Part shown: positions 1 through 7,473 of the stretch, piece after piece
How positions within the stretch are numbered: the first letter of the stretch is position 1
How the letters are laid out: each line of letters starts with the position of its first letter
NCBI GenBank assembly: GCA_002862265.1
Contig: PKCQ01000656.1
Span: forward strand, 1-16,255
DNA from: Planctomycetaceae bacterium
GTDB lineage: Bacteria; Planctomycetota; Planctomycetia; Pirellulales; Pirellulaceae
Reading direction: 5' to 3'
DNA: 16,255 nucleotides
Notes under the pieces: model-generated
The model's input: only the letters and a program-made list of their open reading frames with translations
What the model was told of the DNA's origin: nothing
The model's database searches: none
Translations under genes and position numbers: made by a program

Positions 1-1063
1 CATATCGCGCTCGGACACAATTTGAACCGAGAAGACCCGTCAGCTGTTCTGTGTTGGCCACGAGCCGAGCGATGGAGAACTTCGTCCACTCGTCCGCGTC
101 TGAATGCGTGTTGAATCGCACACCTTGCTCGGTGAAGGACGAGGCCAGGAGAGAGTCCCAATAAACCTTGACGGCTGATCGGATTTCCCCCTGTCGCTCA
201 AGATTCCAGCCGACAATAGCCCCCGCCCAGCCTAAATCTTGACGCTGACGCACCACTTCGCCAGCAACTTTACTTGCCGTGGCCCAGTCTTGAGTTGGCC
301 AGTCCGTCCTGCTGCCGAGCGCCTGTAATACCGCACGACGTTGATGCGTTTCTGCTAATTCCGCATCAAACAAGATTCGCGAATAGTCGGGAAACCATGG
401 CGCCTCTGCTGCCTCGCTAAGTTCCCTTTTTGCGATTCCTTGAACCGGTTGTTGCAAGCAGCAATCCAACAGGTCACAGCTTACTGCCGCGGGGCTCCAA
501 TTTGCACTCCGCATCACAGTAAGCGCCTGCGCATAGTCTTCACTCGCTAAATGCGAGAAAATCTCAGGCAGACTGCCTGAACTATCATTGCTTCTCGGAA
601 GTTGTGCCGACAACCAACCACGAAACCTCTGCTCGTCTGCACGCATCAAAACCGTACCTAGCGTGTCGACGCGTGATTCAGCCGCGCCACGCAACATCTG
701 TTTCCGGACCGGTCGAAACTGATCGACAACGTCATGCAGAATTGCTTCGGCCAGCGTACTTCCAACCGGGATCCAATCGCCGCCGCCGTGGTACCAGTAG
801 AGAAGCTCGCCCAAGGTGTTTTCCGCGGTCACACGAACGCAGATCCAATCACCGTATTCGTTGCCGAGAATCGGCAACGTGTCTGGCAACATGAATCCTG
901 GCCAAACCATGCTTGGGGCCGGTGCGCAGAGCTCTTCAGCTGATGTGCATTGCCGCATCATGCCAGGCAATAACAATCCTTTTGTGTCATGATCGAACCA
1001 AGCCTGCCAGCTTGCGTCAAGCTCTAAGTGGTAAACCTCAGCAAGTTGTTCGGATGGCTTCAT
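1..1063 (-). CDS. SUKH (SMI1/KNR4)-like protein, C-terminus cut off by window edge
   Basis: An open frame runs from ATG at 1063 to base 1 without a stop (354 codons), so the gene is partial at its 3' end. Residues about 45-115 resemble the SMI1/KNR4 (SUKH) fold: a proline-rich LP motif, then GNEYGDWICVRV, then WYHGGGDWIPVG and an LAEA helix. The rest, from about residue 120, is helix-rich and unrecognised; its last part (GWAGAIVGWNLERQGEIRSA) reads like a TPR-type helical pair. There is no signal peptide, so it is probably cytoplasmic. Its start overlaps the stop of the upstream ExbD gene as ATGA, implying translational coupling. SUKH proteins include toxin-immunity proteins and general cytoplasmic binding proteins; no toxin gene is visible here, so an immunity role is not supported. 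The SUKH assignment is from sequence pattern only and the function is unknown. Confidence 0.72.
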   Translation of the reverse strand, partial: MKPSEQLAEVYHLELDASWQAWFDHDTKGLLLPGMMRQCTSAEELCAPAPSMVWPGFMLPDTLPILGNEYGDWICVRVTAENTLGELLYWYHGGGDWIPVGSTLAEAILHDVVDQFRPVRKQMLRGAAESRVDTLGTVLMRADEQRFRGWLSAQLPRSNDSSGSLPEIFSHLASEDYAQALTVMRSANWSPAAVSCDLLDCCLQQPVQGIAKRELSEAAEAPWFPDYSRILFDAELAETHQRRAVLQALGSRTDWPTQDWATASKVAGEVVRQRQDLGWAGAIVGWNLERQGEIRSAVKVYWDSLLASSFTEQGVRFNTHSDADEWTKFSIARLVANTEQLTGLLGSNCVRARY

Positions 1064-1530
1064 TTGCGAATCGCCAAATAAACTCGAGACAGCCCCGATT
1101 CGCGGGCCCAATCATAAGCCTGAACAAAGTAGTCAGCTTGCACTTCAGCTGCAGGATCAATAATCACAGGTAGATCGCTACCGACGCTTCCAATTGCTCT
1201 AAAGCGAACGTGAAGTTCTTGCCAGTTCGCTAGCTTGACTTCGTTCAAGACCGCAAACACCTGATCCCCGTCCTGCTGTAGCTTCACCACAATCTGATCC
1301 AAAGCATCGTCAGTGACCTCTGGCGGTGGAGCCTCAGTATTTCCGGCGTTATCTTCTGTTTCAGAAACTCCACTCGGCATCAACAGTTCTACCAGTTGGA
1401 AACTACTGGTTGCCAGGAAAAAGACAAGCAATAGGAAGATGACATCGATCATGGGTGTCATCACGATTTCGATCGGCCGCCGTGGCTTACCGTCACGTGT
1501 CGTAGGGGTAAGCGAGTAGTCTTTTCTCAT
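1060..1530 (-). CDS. exbD: ExbD/TolR-family biopolymer transport protein (second copy)
   Basis: This 156-residue protein has the standard ExbD layout: a short basic cytoplasmic N-terminus, one membrane segment at about residues 27-43, and a periplasmic C-terminal domain. The hallmark MTPMIDVIFLLLVFFLA is present, with the proton-carrying Asp at residue 29. A Glu/Pro-rich linker (about 55-75) separates the membrane anchor from the periplasmic domain. In the family, ExbD dimers sit inside an ExbB pentamer and use proton flow to move a periplasmic partner. The gene overlaps the preceding exbD by 4 bases (ATGA) and its own stop overlaps the next gene in the same way. It is clearly different in sequence from the neighbouring ExbD, so the motor may use an ExbD heterodimer (inference). 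Confidence 0.92.
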   Translation of the reverse strand: MRKDYSLTPTTRDGKPRRPIEIVMTPMIDVIFLLLVFFLATSSFQLVELLMPSGVSETEDNAGNTEAPPPEVTDDALDQIVVKLQQDGDQVFAVLNEVKLANWQELHVRFRAIGSVGSDLPVIIDPAAEVQADYFVQAYDWARESGLSRVYLAIRK

Positions 1531-1949
1531 CGTTTTCGATCCTCGAATACGGAAAAGACAATGTCCACGATTCCCGCTAAAGTTGCTTGTCTAAGAATTG
1601 GTTCAATCGCTCGATAAGTCACTTTCCGGTCGGTCCGAATCTTCAACCGAAGAGGTTCTTGCGACGAAGCCACACGCGACTGAAAGGCAGAAAGTAATCC
1701 CGGCTCGCTAACGCGGCTCCCACCGATCTGCCAACTGCCGTCCTCCAGCACATTCACGACCACGTTGGTTCGTTCGCTGTCTTCGTCCAGGCCCGAAACT
1801 GCTTCTGGAAGATCCAACGCCAAAGAGTTCTCTTGCTTGGCCAAATGACTGGATACCAAGAAGAATATGATTAACAAAAACACCACGTCGATCATGGGTG
1901 TCATATTGATGGTTGCCGTCCCAGAGGCGAGCAACTGTGGAGATCTCAT
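1527..1949 (-). CDS. exbD: ExbD/TolR-family biopolymer transport protein (first copy)
   Basis: A 140-residue protein with one N-terminal membrane segment (about 19-35) carrying MTPMIDVVFLLIIFFLV and the conserved proton-relay Asp at residue 21. A periplasmic domain follows, with a V-x-V-x-x-DG pattern (VVVNVLEDGSWQIGG) and a terminal stretch similar to other ExbD/TolR proteins (LRQATLAGIVDIVFSV). It starts 9 bases after the ExbB stop and overlaps the second exbD by 4 bases, so the three genes should be translated in a coupled way. The family role is to couple proton motive force, together with ExbB, to a periplasmic or outer-membrane machine. No TonB or TolA partner is encoded in this window. 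Confidence 0.93.
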   Translation of the reverse strand: MRSPQLLASGTATINMTPMIDVVFLLIIFFLVSSHLAKQENSLALDLPEAVSGLDEDSERTNVVVNVLEDGSWQIGGSRVSEPGLLSAFQSRVASSQEPLRLKIRTDRKVTYRAIEPILRQATLAGIVDIVFSVFEDRKR

Positions 1950-1958
1950 ATTGACTCG

Positions 1959-2813
1959 CTAGCTGGACCGTGGACGCTGCGGTGGTGTACCGCCTTGCGG
2001 AGGAGATGATCGCCCGACTTGAGACGCACGCCGTCGCACTGGTGAAAAGACATGCTGAGACACATAGGCCGTTTCACCGATTAGCTGATCAATTCTGTTC
2101 CGTAGTACGGCGAATGCACCTAGCGATGGAATCGCGACAACTAGCCCAGCAACAGTTGTGACCAGAGCTGAGTAGATACCTTCCGCCAGATCGGCCGCAC
2201 CCGCAGTTCCCTGGGAAACAGCAACTTGCTGAAACGCAAAGATCATTCCTGTCACTGTTCCTAACAATCCACACATGGGCGCCAAATTGCCTATGACGGA
2301 TAGGTACTCGATTCGTCTATACATCTTCGCGGCTTGCTCTGCCACCGCATCTTCCATTGCCTTTTCCATTGCCTGCCAGCCAAAATCGATTTCGGACAAG
2401 CCGCTAAGCGTCACAAAAGATAGCGGGCTCGGTTTCTTGCGACACTGCTCGCTTGCTTCCTGCAAGCGGCCTTGCGCAAGCATTTGACGCACTTCGTCGG
2501 CCAAACCGTATGGCATCACTTCACTCTTGCGCAACACCATCACTTGCTCGACGATCAAATACATCGCCAGAACCGAAAGTAAGACGAGCAAGACCAGGAT
2601 GATTCCGCCAAACAGACCACCCGACAAAATCACGTCCCAGAAACCACCTGTCGCCGCTTGCTCAGGCGCAGCTTGACCGTCTTGTGCGCCCTGCGCGAAC
2701 GCTGAAGACGGAGTCAAGCAAAGGTATATCACGATAGCCCCGCTTAACCACCGCAGCCGATTCATTGTCAAGGCAAACATACTCTGCCAGCCTACTTGAG
2801 ATTCTCGATCCAT
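1959..2813 (-). CDS. exbB: MotA/TolQ/ExbB-family proton channel protein
   Basis: The 284-residue protein has an N-terminal signal-peptide-like segment (about 17-40, ending SSAFA-QG), a first membrane helix at about 61-90, a cytoplasmic loop, and two helices at about 172-195 and 212-236. The last two carry the family signature GLLGTVTGMI (182-191) and EGIYSALVTTVAGLVVAIP. The C-terminal tail is rich in Arg, Pro and Ser. A signal-like N-terminal extension is common in planctomycete and some proteobacterial ExbB proteins. The listed start overlaps the upstream gene by 22 bases. An alternative ATG at 2780 would start 11 bases after that gene's stop and put the signal segment right at the N-terminus, so it is a realistic second choice. 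The product should form the pentameric channel around the two downstream ExbDs. Confidence 0.93.
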   Translation of the reverse strand: MDRESQVGWQSMFALTMNRLRWLSGAIVIYLCLTPSSAFAQGAQDGQAAPEQAATGGFWDVILSGGLFGGIILVLLVLLSVLAMYLIVEQVMVLRKSEVMPYGLADEVRQMLAQGRLQEASEQCRKKPSPLSFVTLSGLSEIDFGWQAMEKAMEDAVAEQAAKMYRRIEYLSVIGNLAPMCGLLGTVTGMIFAFQQVAVSQGTAGAADLAEGIYSALVTTVAGLVVAIPSLGAFAVLRNRIDQLIGETAYVSQHVFSPVRRRASQVGRSSPPQGGTPPQRPRSS

Positions 2814-3775
2814 TTTTCCAGTCTTCTTACTTCTTCGCCCTCTCCCTCTCGCTGCAAAAGCTGTTTAGCATTTTCCAGTGCTTTCACTGCTCGAAAGTGT
2901 TTGTCTGCATGTTCGGCCGCAACCCGCATCCACTGTGCGACTGCCAACTCAGGTTCACCAATTCTCATCAATCGATCTGCCATGAACTCCGTCGGTCCAA
3001 TTCGTAAAGGCGGAATCAACTTCTCTCGAAATTCTTGCCATTTAGGAAACTGAGCCATCGTTTCAGGCGGCGTCGACAGTCGCCAAGACTGTGCGATGGC
3101 TAGCTGCGCCAGTATCTTATTCTCAGATCTTTGTAGTTGCACAAGTTTTGCTCTAGCTTCTTCGCGTCGCCCAGACAACAACCAGCTGGCCGCCATCAGC
3201 AGTTCAGGCTCTTTGTCCGAAGACAACCATTCCTCGACTTGCTGTCGCAAATCTGCTGGAACTTGCCGAGTGGTCCAACACAGAGGCATATCGGCGTAAA
3301 TCAAGGAAGGGGGGTTCGTGTCAACCAGGCGCGAGAAGTAAATGCAAGCGAATTTGATGTTACCAGAGGCGACCAACGCTTGCACCAGTTCAGCAATCAC
3401 GAGCCTTTGTTGCCACTGAGGAATCCCTGACTTCCAAGCTTCATCAAGCGCACGAAACGCCTCGCCATACTTCCCGGTTAACAACAACTCTCTTGCCGGC
3501 TCGACCACATCAGGTTTCGCCCACACAGGAGTCACCTCTTCGACACGCCGACTGGGTATTGTTCTAGTTCGTTGCTGATCGTCGATGAGAATTAGCTTTT
3601 CGCTATCAAGCTGCTTGATCGAACCCTTGTAGACCTGAGTCTCGTGCTCTTTCCAGTCCTTCTCGAGGGCTTGGGGGACATCAGGCCCCACCAACACAAC
3701 GTCTAACTCGATCTGAGCGCACAGTCGGCCTCCATGCAAAAGCAAACAACAAACCAGGAGATGAAAGTAAGACAT
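2792..3775 (-). CDS. Exported hypothetical protein with helical-repeat character
   Basis: I do not recognise a named family. The 327-residue product has a short signal peptide (1-20, cleavage likely after RLCA). A small beta-type region at about 40-80 follows (VYKGSIKQLDSEKLILIDD, then IPSRRVEEVTPVW), resembling SH3-like or sheet segments that open many planctomycete exported proteins. From about 90 to the end it is helical, with TPR-like pairs such as LLLTGKYGEAFRALDEAW and RIGEPELAVAQWMRVA, and it ends in a charged helix rich in Glu and Lys. It starts 9 bases after the sulfatase stop and its end overlaps the exbB start, so it is probably a periplasmic partner or scaffold for the ExbB/ExbD motor (inference from position only). 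Confidence 0.75.
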   Translation of the reverse strand: MSYFHLLVCCLLLHGGRLCAQIELDVVLVGPDVPQALEKDWKEHETQVYKGSIKQLDSEKLILIDDQQRTRTIPSRRVEEVTPVWAKPDVVEPARELLLTGKYGEAFRALDEAWKSGIPQWQQRLVIAELVQALVASGNIKFACIYFSRLVDTNPPSLIYADMPLCWTTRQVPADLRQQVEEWLSSDKEPELLMAASWLLSGRREEARAKLVQLQRSENKILAQLAIAQSWRLSTPPETMAQFPKWQEFREKLIPPLRIGPTEFMADRLMRIGEPELAVAQWMRVAAEHADKHFRAVKALENAKQLLQREGEGEEVRRLEKWIENLK

Positions 3776-3784
3776 AGGGTTCGC

Positions 3785-5281
3785 TCAAAGACGAGCAGGA
3801 TTGAAGGGCGACTTTAGTGGCAGAGCTCGTGCTCTTTTCTCCAACACCAATCGAAGTCTTGCCATCGTTTCCGCGTGACGAGGATCTTTGGCTAGATTGG
3901 TAAACTCATTCGAATCCCGGAGATGATCGTAGAGTTCCACTCCGTCACGTCCGCCATTCCACTCAGTGTATCGCCACCGCTCGCCACGCACACTGCGTCC
4001 CATCACAGGCTTACCATCACCCGGACGTAAAACCTGAGTCACAGCGTAGCTTTCCCACTTCTGGTTCGGCTTTTGCAAAAGCGGCCCCAAATCGTTCCCT
4101 GACAAGCTTTCCGACAACTCCAATCCACATAGTGAAGCCAGTGTCGGATAAATATCAACGAACTCAACAACTCGTTTACAACGCTGGCCGTTCCCTTTTG
4201 CGCCGGGAGCATAAATGATCAACGGAGCCTTAGCTGACTCCTCAAAGAGGCAGCGTTTTTGCCAAACTCCGTTATGCTCCCCCAAATGGTAGCCGTGATC
4301 CGACCAGACGCAAACAATCGTTCTATTGGCAATTCCCAACTCATCTAAAGACTTCATTAGACGGCCTAGCTGTGCATCCACAAAAGACACACTCGCGTAA
4401 TAGCCTTGCATTGCCTGCAAGCAGGTTTCCTCAGGCAAACCATAGTGTGGGATGGGACAATTGTGCGCAAAGGCGGCTAGCGGGATATCGTCACGATCAT
4501 CCTCTGGAGCGAAAGGAATAGCGAGTTTTGAAATCGGATAGAGATCAAAATATTTCTCGGGAGCCACATAGGGCGTATGCGGTCGGAAAAAGCCAACACC
4601 TAAGAAAAAAGGCTCTTCCCGGTGCTTCTTCATTAGCCGAATCGCCGCGGTGGTGATCATCCCATCCGTCTGCTCTTCGTCTTTGCCCTCGGCCGCCAAC
4701 CAGCTCAACGCAGCACTGATCTTCCGATGCGGCTCAGCGTTCGTAATCTTGTCTTCTTCTAGCGTATCACGACCTTTGGGATTGATCCGCTTCTGCCAAG
4801 ATGTTGGATCATCTAGTCCATTGGTCCCAATGCTGGCAGGGACGTTATAGTGATAAAGCTTGCCCACTCTGGCAGAAAACCAGCCGTTTTGGTGAAAGTG
4901 CTGAGGCAACGTCACCAACTGAGGGAGCTCATCGCGAAAATGCCGATCCAAATCGTAGACTTTTATTTCATCGGGTCTGCGACCAGTCAGAACGGAAGCG
5001 CGGCTCGGATTGCACAACGGCAACTGACAATAGGCATTCTCAAAGAGCACACCCTTTTGTGCGAGAGCATCGAAATTTGGCGTTCTCGCAGTTTGATCAC
5101 CATAGCATCCGAGACTACAAGTAAGGTCATCCACTGCGACGAACAAAACGTTCATTCGCCGCGAAGCTGTGTCACTTGCATCTTGCGGCTGAGACGCCTC
5201 CGCCGACTTGGCAGTCGCCAGGAGAAGAAGGCAGGAGCCCCCGCCCATCGCAATGCGAGCAATCATTGAATTGAGGCCCAT
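3785..5281 (-). CDS. Secreted sulfatase, iduronate-2-sulfatase-like
   Basis: A type I formylglycine-dependent sulfatase, 498 residues from the chosen start. An N-terminal signal peptide (about 1-29, ending KSAEA) precedes the sulfatase fold beginning NVLFVAVDDL, whose Asp pair (51-52) binds the catalytic metal. The maturation motif CNPSRASVLTGRRP places the Cys to be converted to formylglycine at residue 90. Later motifs FFRPHTPYVAPEKYF and VWSDHGYHLGEHNGVW with FEESAKAPLIIYAPG match iduronate-2-sulfatase-type enzymes, which remove sulfate esters from polysaccharides in the periplasm or outside the cell. The frame is open back to 5413, but ATG 5281 is preferred: AAGGA lies 6 bases upstream and it begins just before the signal peptide, while 5413 would overlap the upstream gene. 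The exact substrate cannot be read from sequence. It needs a formylglycine-generating enzyme encoded elsewhere. Confidence 0.93.
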   Translation of the reverse strand: MGLNSMIARIAMGGGSCLLLLATAKSAEASQPQDASDTASRRMNVLFVAVDDLTCSLGCYGDQTARTPNFDALAQKGVLFENAYCQLPLCNPSRASVLTGRRPDEIKVYDLDRHFRDELPQLVTLPQHFHQNGWFSARVGKLYHYNVPASIGTNGLDDPTSWQKRINPKGRDTLEEDKITNAEPHRKISAALSWLAAEGKDEEQTDGMITTAAIRLMKKHREEPFFLGVGFFRPHTPYVAPEKYFDLYPISKLAIPFAPEDDRDDIPLAAFAHNCPIPHYGLPEETCLQAMQGYYASVSFVDAQLGRLMKSLDELGIANRTIVCVWSDHGYHLGEHNGVWQKRCLFEESAKAPLIIYAPGAKGNGQRCKRVVEFVDIYPTLASLCGLELSESLSGNDLGPLLQKPNQKWESYAVTQVLRPGDGKPVMGRSVRGERWRYTEWNGGRDGVELYDHLRDSNEFTNLAKDPRHAETMARLRLVLEKRARALPLKSPFNPARL

Positions 5282-5287
5282 CCAAGA

Positions 5288-5292
5288 TCCTT
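5288..5292 (-). promoter_or_regulatory. Ribosome binding site that fixes the sulfatase start
   Basis: Minus-strand AAGGA sits 6 bases before ATG 5281. It supports this internal start over the upstream in-frame ATG at 5413, which lies inside the preceding gene. Confidence 0.7.
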
Positions 5293-5360
5293 CTTGACCT
5301 TCAAGTACTGAAAGCAAGCCCACCAATCTCATCTTCCTTGCCGCAGCTACCAAACGCCGC

Positions 5361-5379
5361 TCGCAAAACGACGTTGCGA
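5361..5379 (-). terminator. Weak hairpin after the TraB/GumN gene
   Basis: TCGCAA (5361-5366) and TTGCGA (5374-5379) can form a 6-bp stem with a 7-base loop, starting 6 bases after the TraB/GumN stop codon on the minus strand. There is no following T-run, so this may be only a weak terminator, an RNA-processing or attenuation site, or chance. The sulfatase start follows about 80 bases later. Confidence 0.25.
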
Positions 5380-5385
5380 AGACCT

Positions 5386-6333
5386 CTAGCGCAGATCCCA
5401 AGCATCCATCCATTCAGTTTCGACAAGTTCCATTCCAAAGTCCTTGAGCAATCGCTCGTGCATATCCTTAAGGTGACCAGCACCATAAAACACACCCAGC
5501 TTCTGCCTACCTGACTCCAGCTCGTCCTTCAACACCTCAAAGGCTTTGGCATTGCGCTCTGTGATAAGCGTGCTTTTGCCGTCCTTGCCTGTGATTGCTG
5601 CCATCTGGCCATCCATCATTTGCATCTGAGAAGCGAATGCCCGGCGAAGTGCCTTCGCACGATCTTCCGAGACCAACGCAGCCAAAAGCTCTACATCGCC
5701 CGTGCTCTTGCCAGAACTCTGCATCGCGATGCTCGAACCGATGGAACGGAGGACCATTTGCATCAGTCCTTCTTCTCGTTTGTTCATCGTGTCAAAGAAC
5801 TCTGTGGGAGTCATGTCGGCGTGGACAAAGTTCTTCGCCCTGTAGTCAATTTCGTCCAACTGAAATGTAAGGTCTAACGCGTCCTTCATACCCACTTGAA
5901 TGGTGCTGACCGGGCTAACTCCACGTTGTTCAGGATCAGGCACTCCTGCAGCAGGATCCATGACCATCTCGAAAAGAAGTGAATCGTAGCCCCGAAACAG
6001 CTGGTTCAACTTACTGTAATATTCAGCTTCGCCAACATGCACAGCCCCAACCAAGGTAACCTCTGGGCCGTTGGGCTCCCCCACTTTGCGATACTTGGCC
6101 ACAGCAGTCTGAAGAGCCACCTTTTTCCTACCGTCCTTCTTGACTCGCAAGAATTCTGGAGATGCTTGTTTTTTTGCCGGCTTCTTTGCCTCCTCACCTG
6201 ACTTGGCAGTCCTGCTAGTCGCCGTTTCTTGGGCGTGCACGGCTAGAGGGAAAAGCAGGGCAGTGGTAAACGCAAAAGTCGCAATAAAGCGAAACCGACT
6301 GGAAGAACTCAACGCTTGCATAACTGCTCTCAT
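5386..6333 (-). CDS. TraB/GumN (TIKI-like) family exported protein
   Basis: A 315-residue protein with a signal peptide (about 1-35, ending AVHA-QE), a Lys/Ala-rich linker (about 42-72) and a TraB/PrgY/GumN-type domain. Visible family motifs are GAVHVGEAEYY (GxxH at 96-99), LLFEMV (Glu 122), an Arg/Asn pair in ERNAKA, and the C-terminal GAGHLKDM (GxxH at 284-287). In characterised eukaryotic TIKI relatives these His and Glu residues form a metal site for proteolysis; activity of bacterial members is not established. It begins with ATG 6333 with AGGA 9 bases upstream; a second in-frame Met at residue 5 is possible. It is the first gene of the leftward group and is separated by 104 bases from the sulfatase, so co-transcription is possible but less certain than for the genes below it. 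Confidence 0.88.
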   Translation of the reverse strand: MRAVMQALSSSSRFRFIATFAFTTALLFPLAVHAQETATSRTAKSGEEAKKPAKKQASPEFLRVKKDGRKKVALQTAVAKYRKVGEPNGPEVTLVGAVHVGEAEYYSKLNQLFRGYDSLLFEMVMDPAAGVPDPEQRGVSPVSTIQVGMKDALDLTFQLDEIDYRAKNFVHADMTPTEFFDTMNKREEGLMQMVLRSIGSSIAMQSSGKSTGDVELLAALVSEDRAKALRRAFASQMQMMDGQMAAITGKDGKSTLITERNAKAFEVLKDELESGRQKLGVFYGAGHLKDMHERLLKDFGMELVETEWMDAWDLR

Positions 6334-6584
6334 ATTTTCAAATCCTAAACTTCAGACACCCGTGGAATAAACGAGATCTAAGGAAGACCTCTGGTCTGAG
6401 GGCGCTAACGGGCTAGCTTTAAAAACGAGGAGGATACTGGAAAAAAGCTTATTCGAAGGACCTTATCTTAACGATTGCCGCCCGGTTTTCAGCAACAACG
6501 AGATCGAGATACTAGATTAAGTCGGAATTCCAACACACGCGCGTTTTGCTGAAGCTCGTCAGCCCTAAAGACCATTGGCACTAT
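6334..6584. other. Divergent intergenic region, TraB/GumN versus esterase
   Basis: This 251-base stretch must hold the promoters of both divergent genes, but I see no convincing -35/-10 pair for either. It contains a short hairpin (AGACC 6385-6389 with GGTCT 6393-6397) and a strong SD-like GAGGAGG at 6427-6433. The latter is followed by a 27-codon frame that has no normal start codon (6437-6520). The in-frame TTG at 6546 is an alternative esterase start. Confidence 0.5.
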
Positions 6585-7343
6585 ATGAACTCTCCCAGCT
6601 ATCAATTTTCCAGAAGACTAGTCGCTGAACTCGACTGCGGTATCGTGCACCCGGTCGACCAGTCGACTCCGATCGAATCCATGGCAATTTTTTGCCACGG
6701 CTATGGTGCCGGCGGAGACGATCTTGTGGGGCTTGCGCAGGAAATCCTGCAGATCGCAGCACCAAACGCTGGAACGATGCTGGTTTTTCCCGCAGCACCG
6801 CTTTCTCTCGAAGACGAGGGAATGCCGGGCGGCCGCGCTTGGTGGCATCTCAGCATTCAAAGACTGCTGTCCGCAATCGAAGACGGGCAATACGAGCTGG
6901 TGCGATCCGAAGTTCCGGATGGCATTGACGAGGCTCGAATCAAACTGACCGCCACAGTTCAGCAGCTTTTGGAAGAAAATCGACTCAAAGAATCCAATTT
7001 ATTGCTCGGCGGCTTCTCGCAAGGAGCGATGCTCTCCATGGATGTCGCAACACGAGGGCTTGAGAATCCCCCCGCGGCGATGACACTGTATTCAGGCTGC
7101 CTCATCTGCGAGAGACAGTGGAAGCCTGGCGTCGCTCGGCTCAGCTCGACGAAGATTTTCCAAAGCCACGGCAGACTTGACCCCATCCTTCCGTTGCAAA
7201 CTGGAAAGTGGCTTACAGATTTGTTGAGCGAAAATGGTTGTGAAGTCGACTTCAAGGAATTCAATGGAGTGCACACCATTCCGATGGAAGCTATTGAAAA
7301 ATCAGCTCACTTGCTAGCTCAACTCACGGAAGCAAGCAGTTAA
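6585..7343 (+). CDS. Alpha/beta-hydrolase, phospholipase/carboxylesterase family
   Basis: 252 residues from ATG 6585, in the usual size range of the carboxylesterase/YpfH-type family. An oxyanion-loop motif FCHGYGAGGDD lies at about 36-46. The nucleophile elbow LGGFSQGA places Ser at 145, SHGRLDPILP supplies the acid Asp 199, and FNGVHTIP supplies His 230, so the catalytic triad is complete. There is no signal peptide, which points to a cytoplasmic esterase or thioesterase acting on small acyl esters; the substrate is unknown. The frame continues upstream to a TTG at 6546, but neither candidate has a clear SD. ATG is chosen because it is the stronger codon and still leaves a full domain. The gene stands alone: divergent from the leftward operon and about 250 bases from the next gene. 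Confidence 0.9.
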   Translation: MNSPSYQFSRRLVAELDCGIVHPVDQSTPIESMAIFCHGYGAGGDDLVGLAQEILQIAAPNAGTMLVFPAAPLSLEDEGMPGGRAWWHLSIQRLLSAIEDGQYELVRSEVPDGIDEARIKLTATVQQLLEENRLKESNLLLGGFSQGAMLSMDVATRGLENPPAAMTLYSGCLICERQWKPGVARLSSTKIFQSHGRLDPILPLQTGKWLTDLLSENGCEVDFKEFNGVHTIPMEAIEKSAHLLAQLTEASS

Positions 7344-7393
7344 AAAGAATCTTCCTGCCGGTGGTTGGTGATAGCAGGTCCCAAGATCCTGCC

Positions 7394-7422
7394 TTAGCGG
7401 AAGCCAAGGCAGACTCCGCTAA
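7394..7422 (+). terminator. Possible stem-loop after the esterase gene
   Basis: TTAGCGGA (7394-7401) and its exact complement TCCGCTAA (7415-7422) enclose a 13-base loop, 50 bases after the esterase stop. No T-run follows, so a factor-independent terminator is not certain. A competing GCCTT/AAGGC pairing exists within the same stretch. Confidence 0.35.
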
Positions 7423-7457
7423 TCATCTAGGGCTAACAAGCATTAATAACTTGCGAA

Positions 7458-7473
7458 CATTCGAATTCGAATG
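7458..7473. promoter_or_regulatory. Perfect 16-bp palindrome, possible operator
   Basis: CATTCGAATTCGAATG is its own reverse complement with no spacer and lies 119 bases upstream of the M50 protease start. Its symmetry fits a dimeric regulator site. No regulator is encoded nearby, so this is a sequence observation with an inferred role. Confidence 0.35.

Noticed and set aside
604..1173. Plus-strand frames antisense to the SUKH-like and ExbD genes
   Set aside because: Low-complexity Arg/Ser/His-rich shadows of the minus-strand coding frames.
5282..5413. Upstream extension of the sulfatase to ATG 5413
   Set aside because: It overlaps the TraB/GumN gene by 28 bases, would bury the signal peptide 50 residues inside the protein, and ATG 5281 has a good SD.
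6385..6397. Hairpin AGACC/GGTCT as a regulatory site
   Set aside because: Only a 5-bp stem with a 3-base loop; this is expected by chance in a region of this size.
6546..6584. TTG 6546 as the esterase start
   Set aside because: No SD precedes it and ATG 6585 already gives a full esterase domain; it remains possible.
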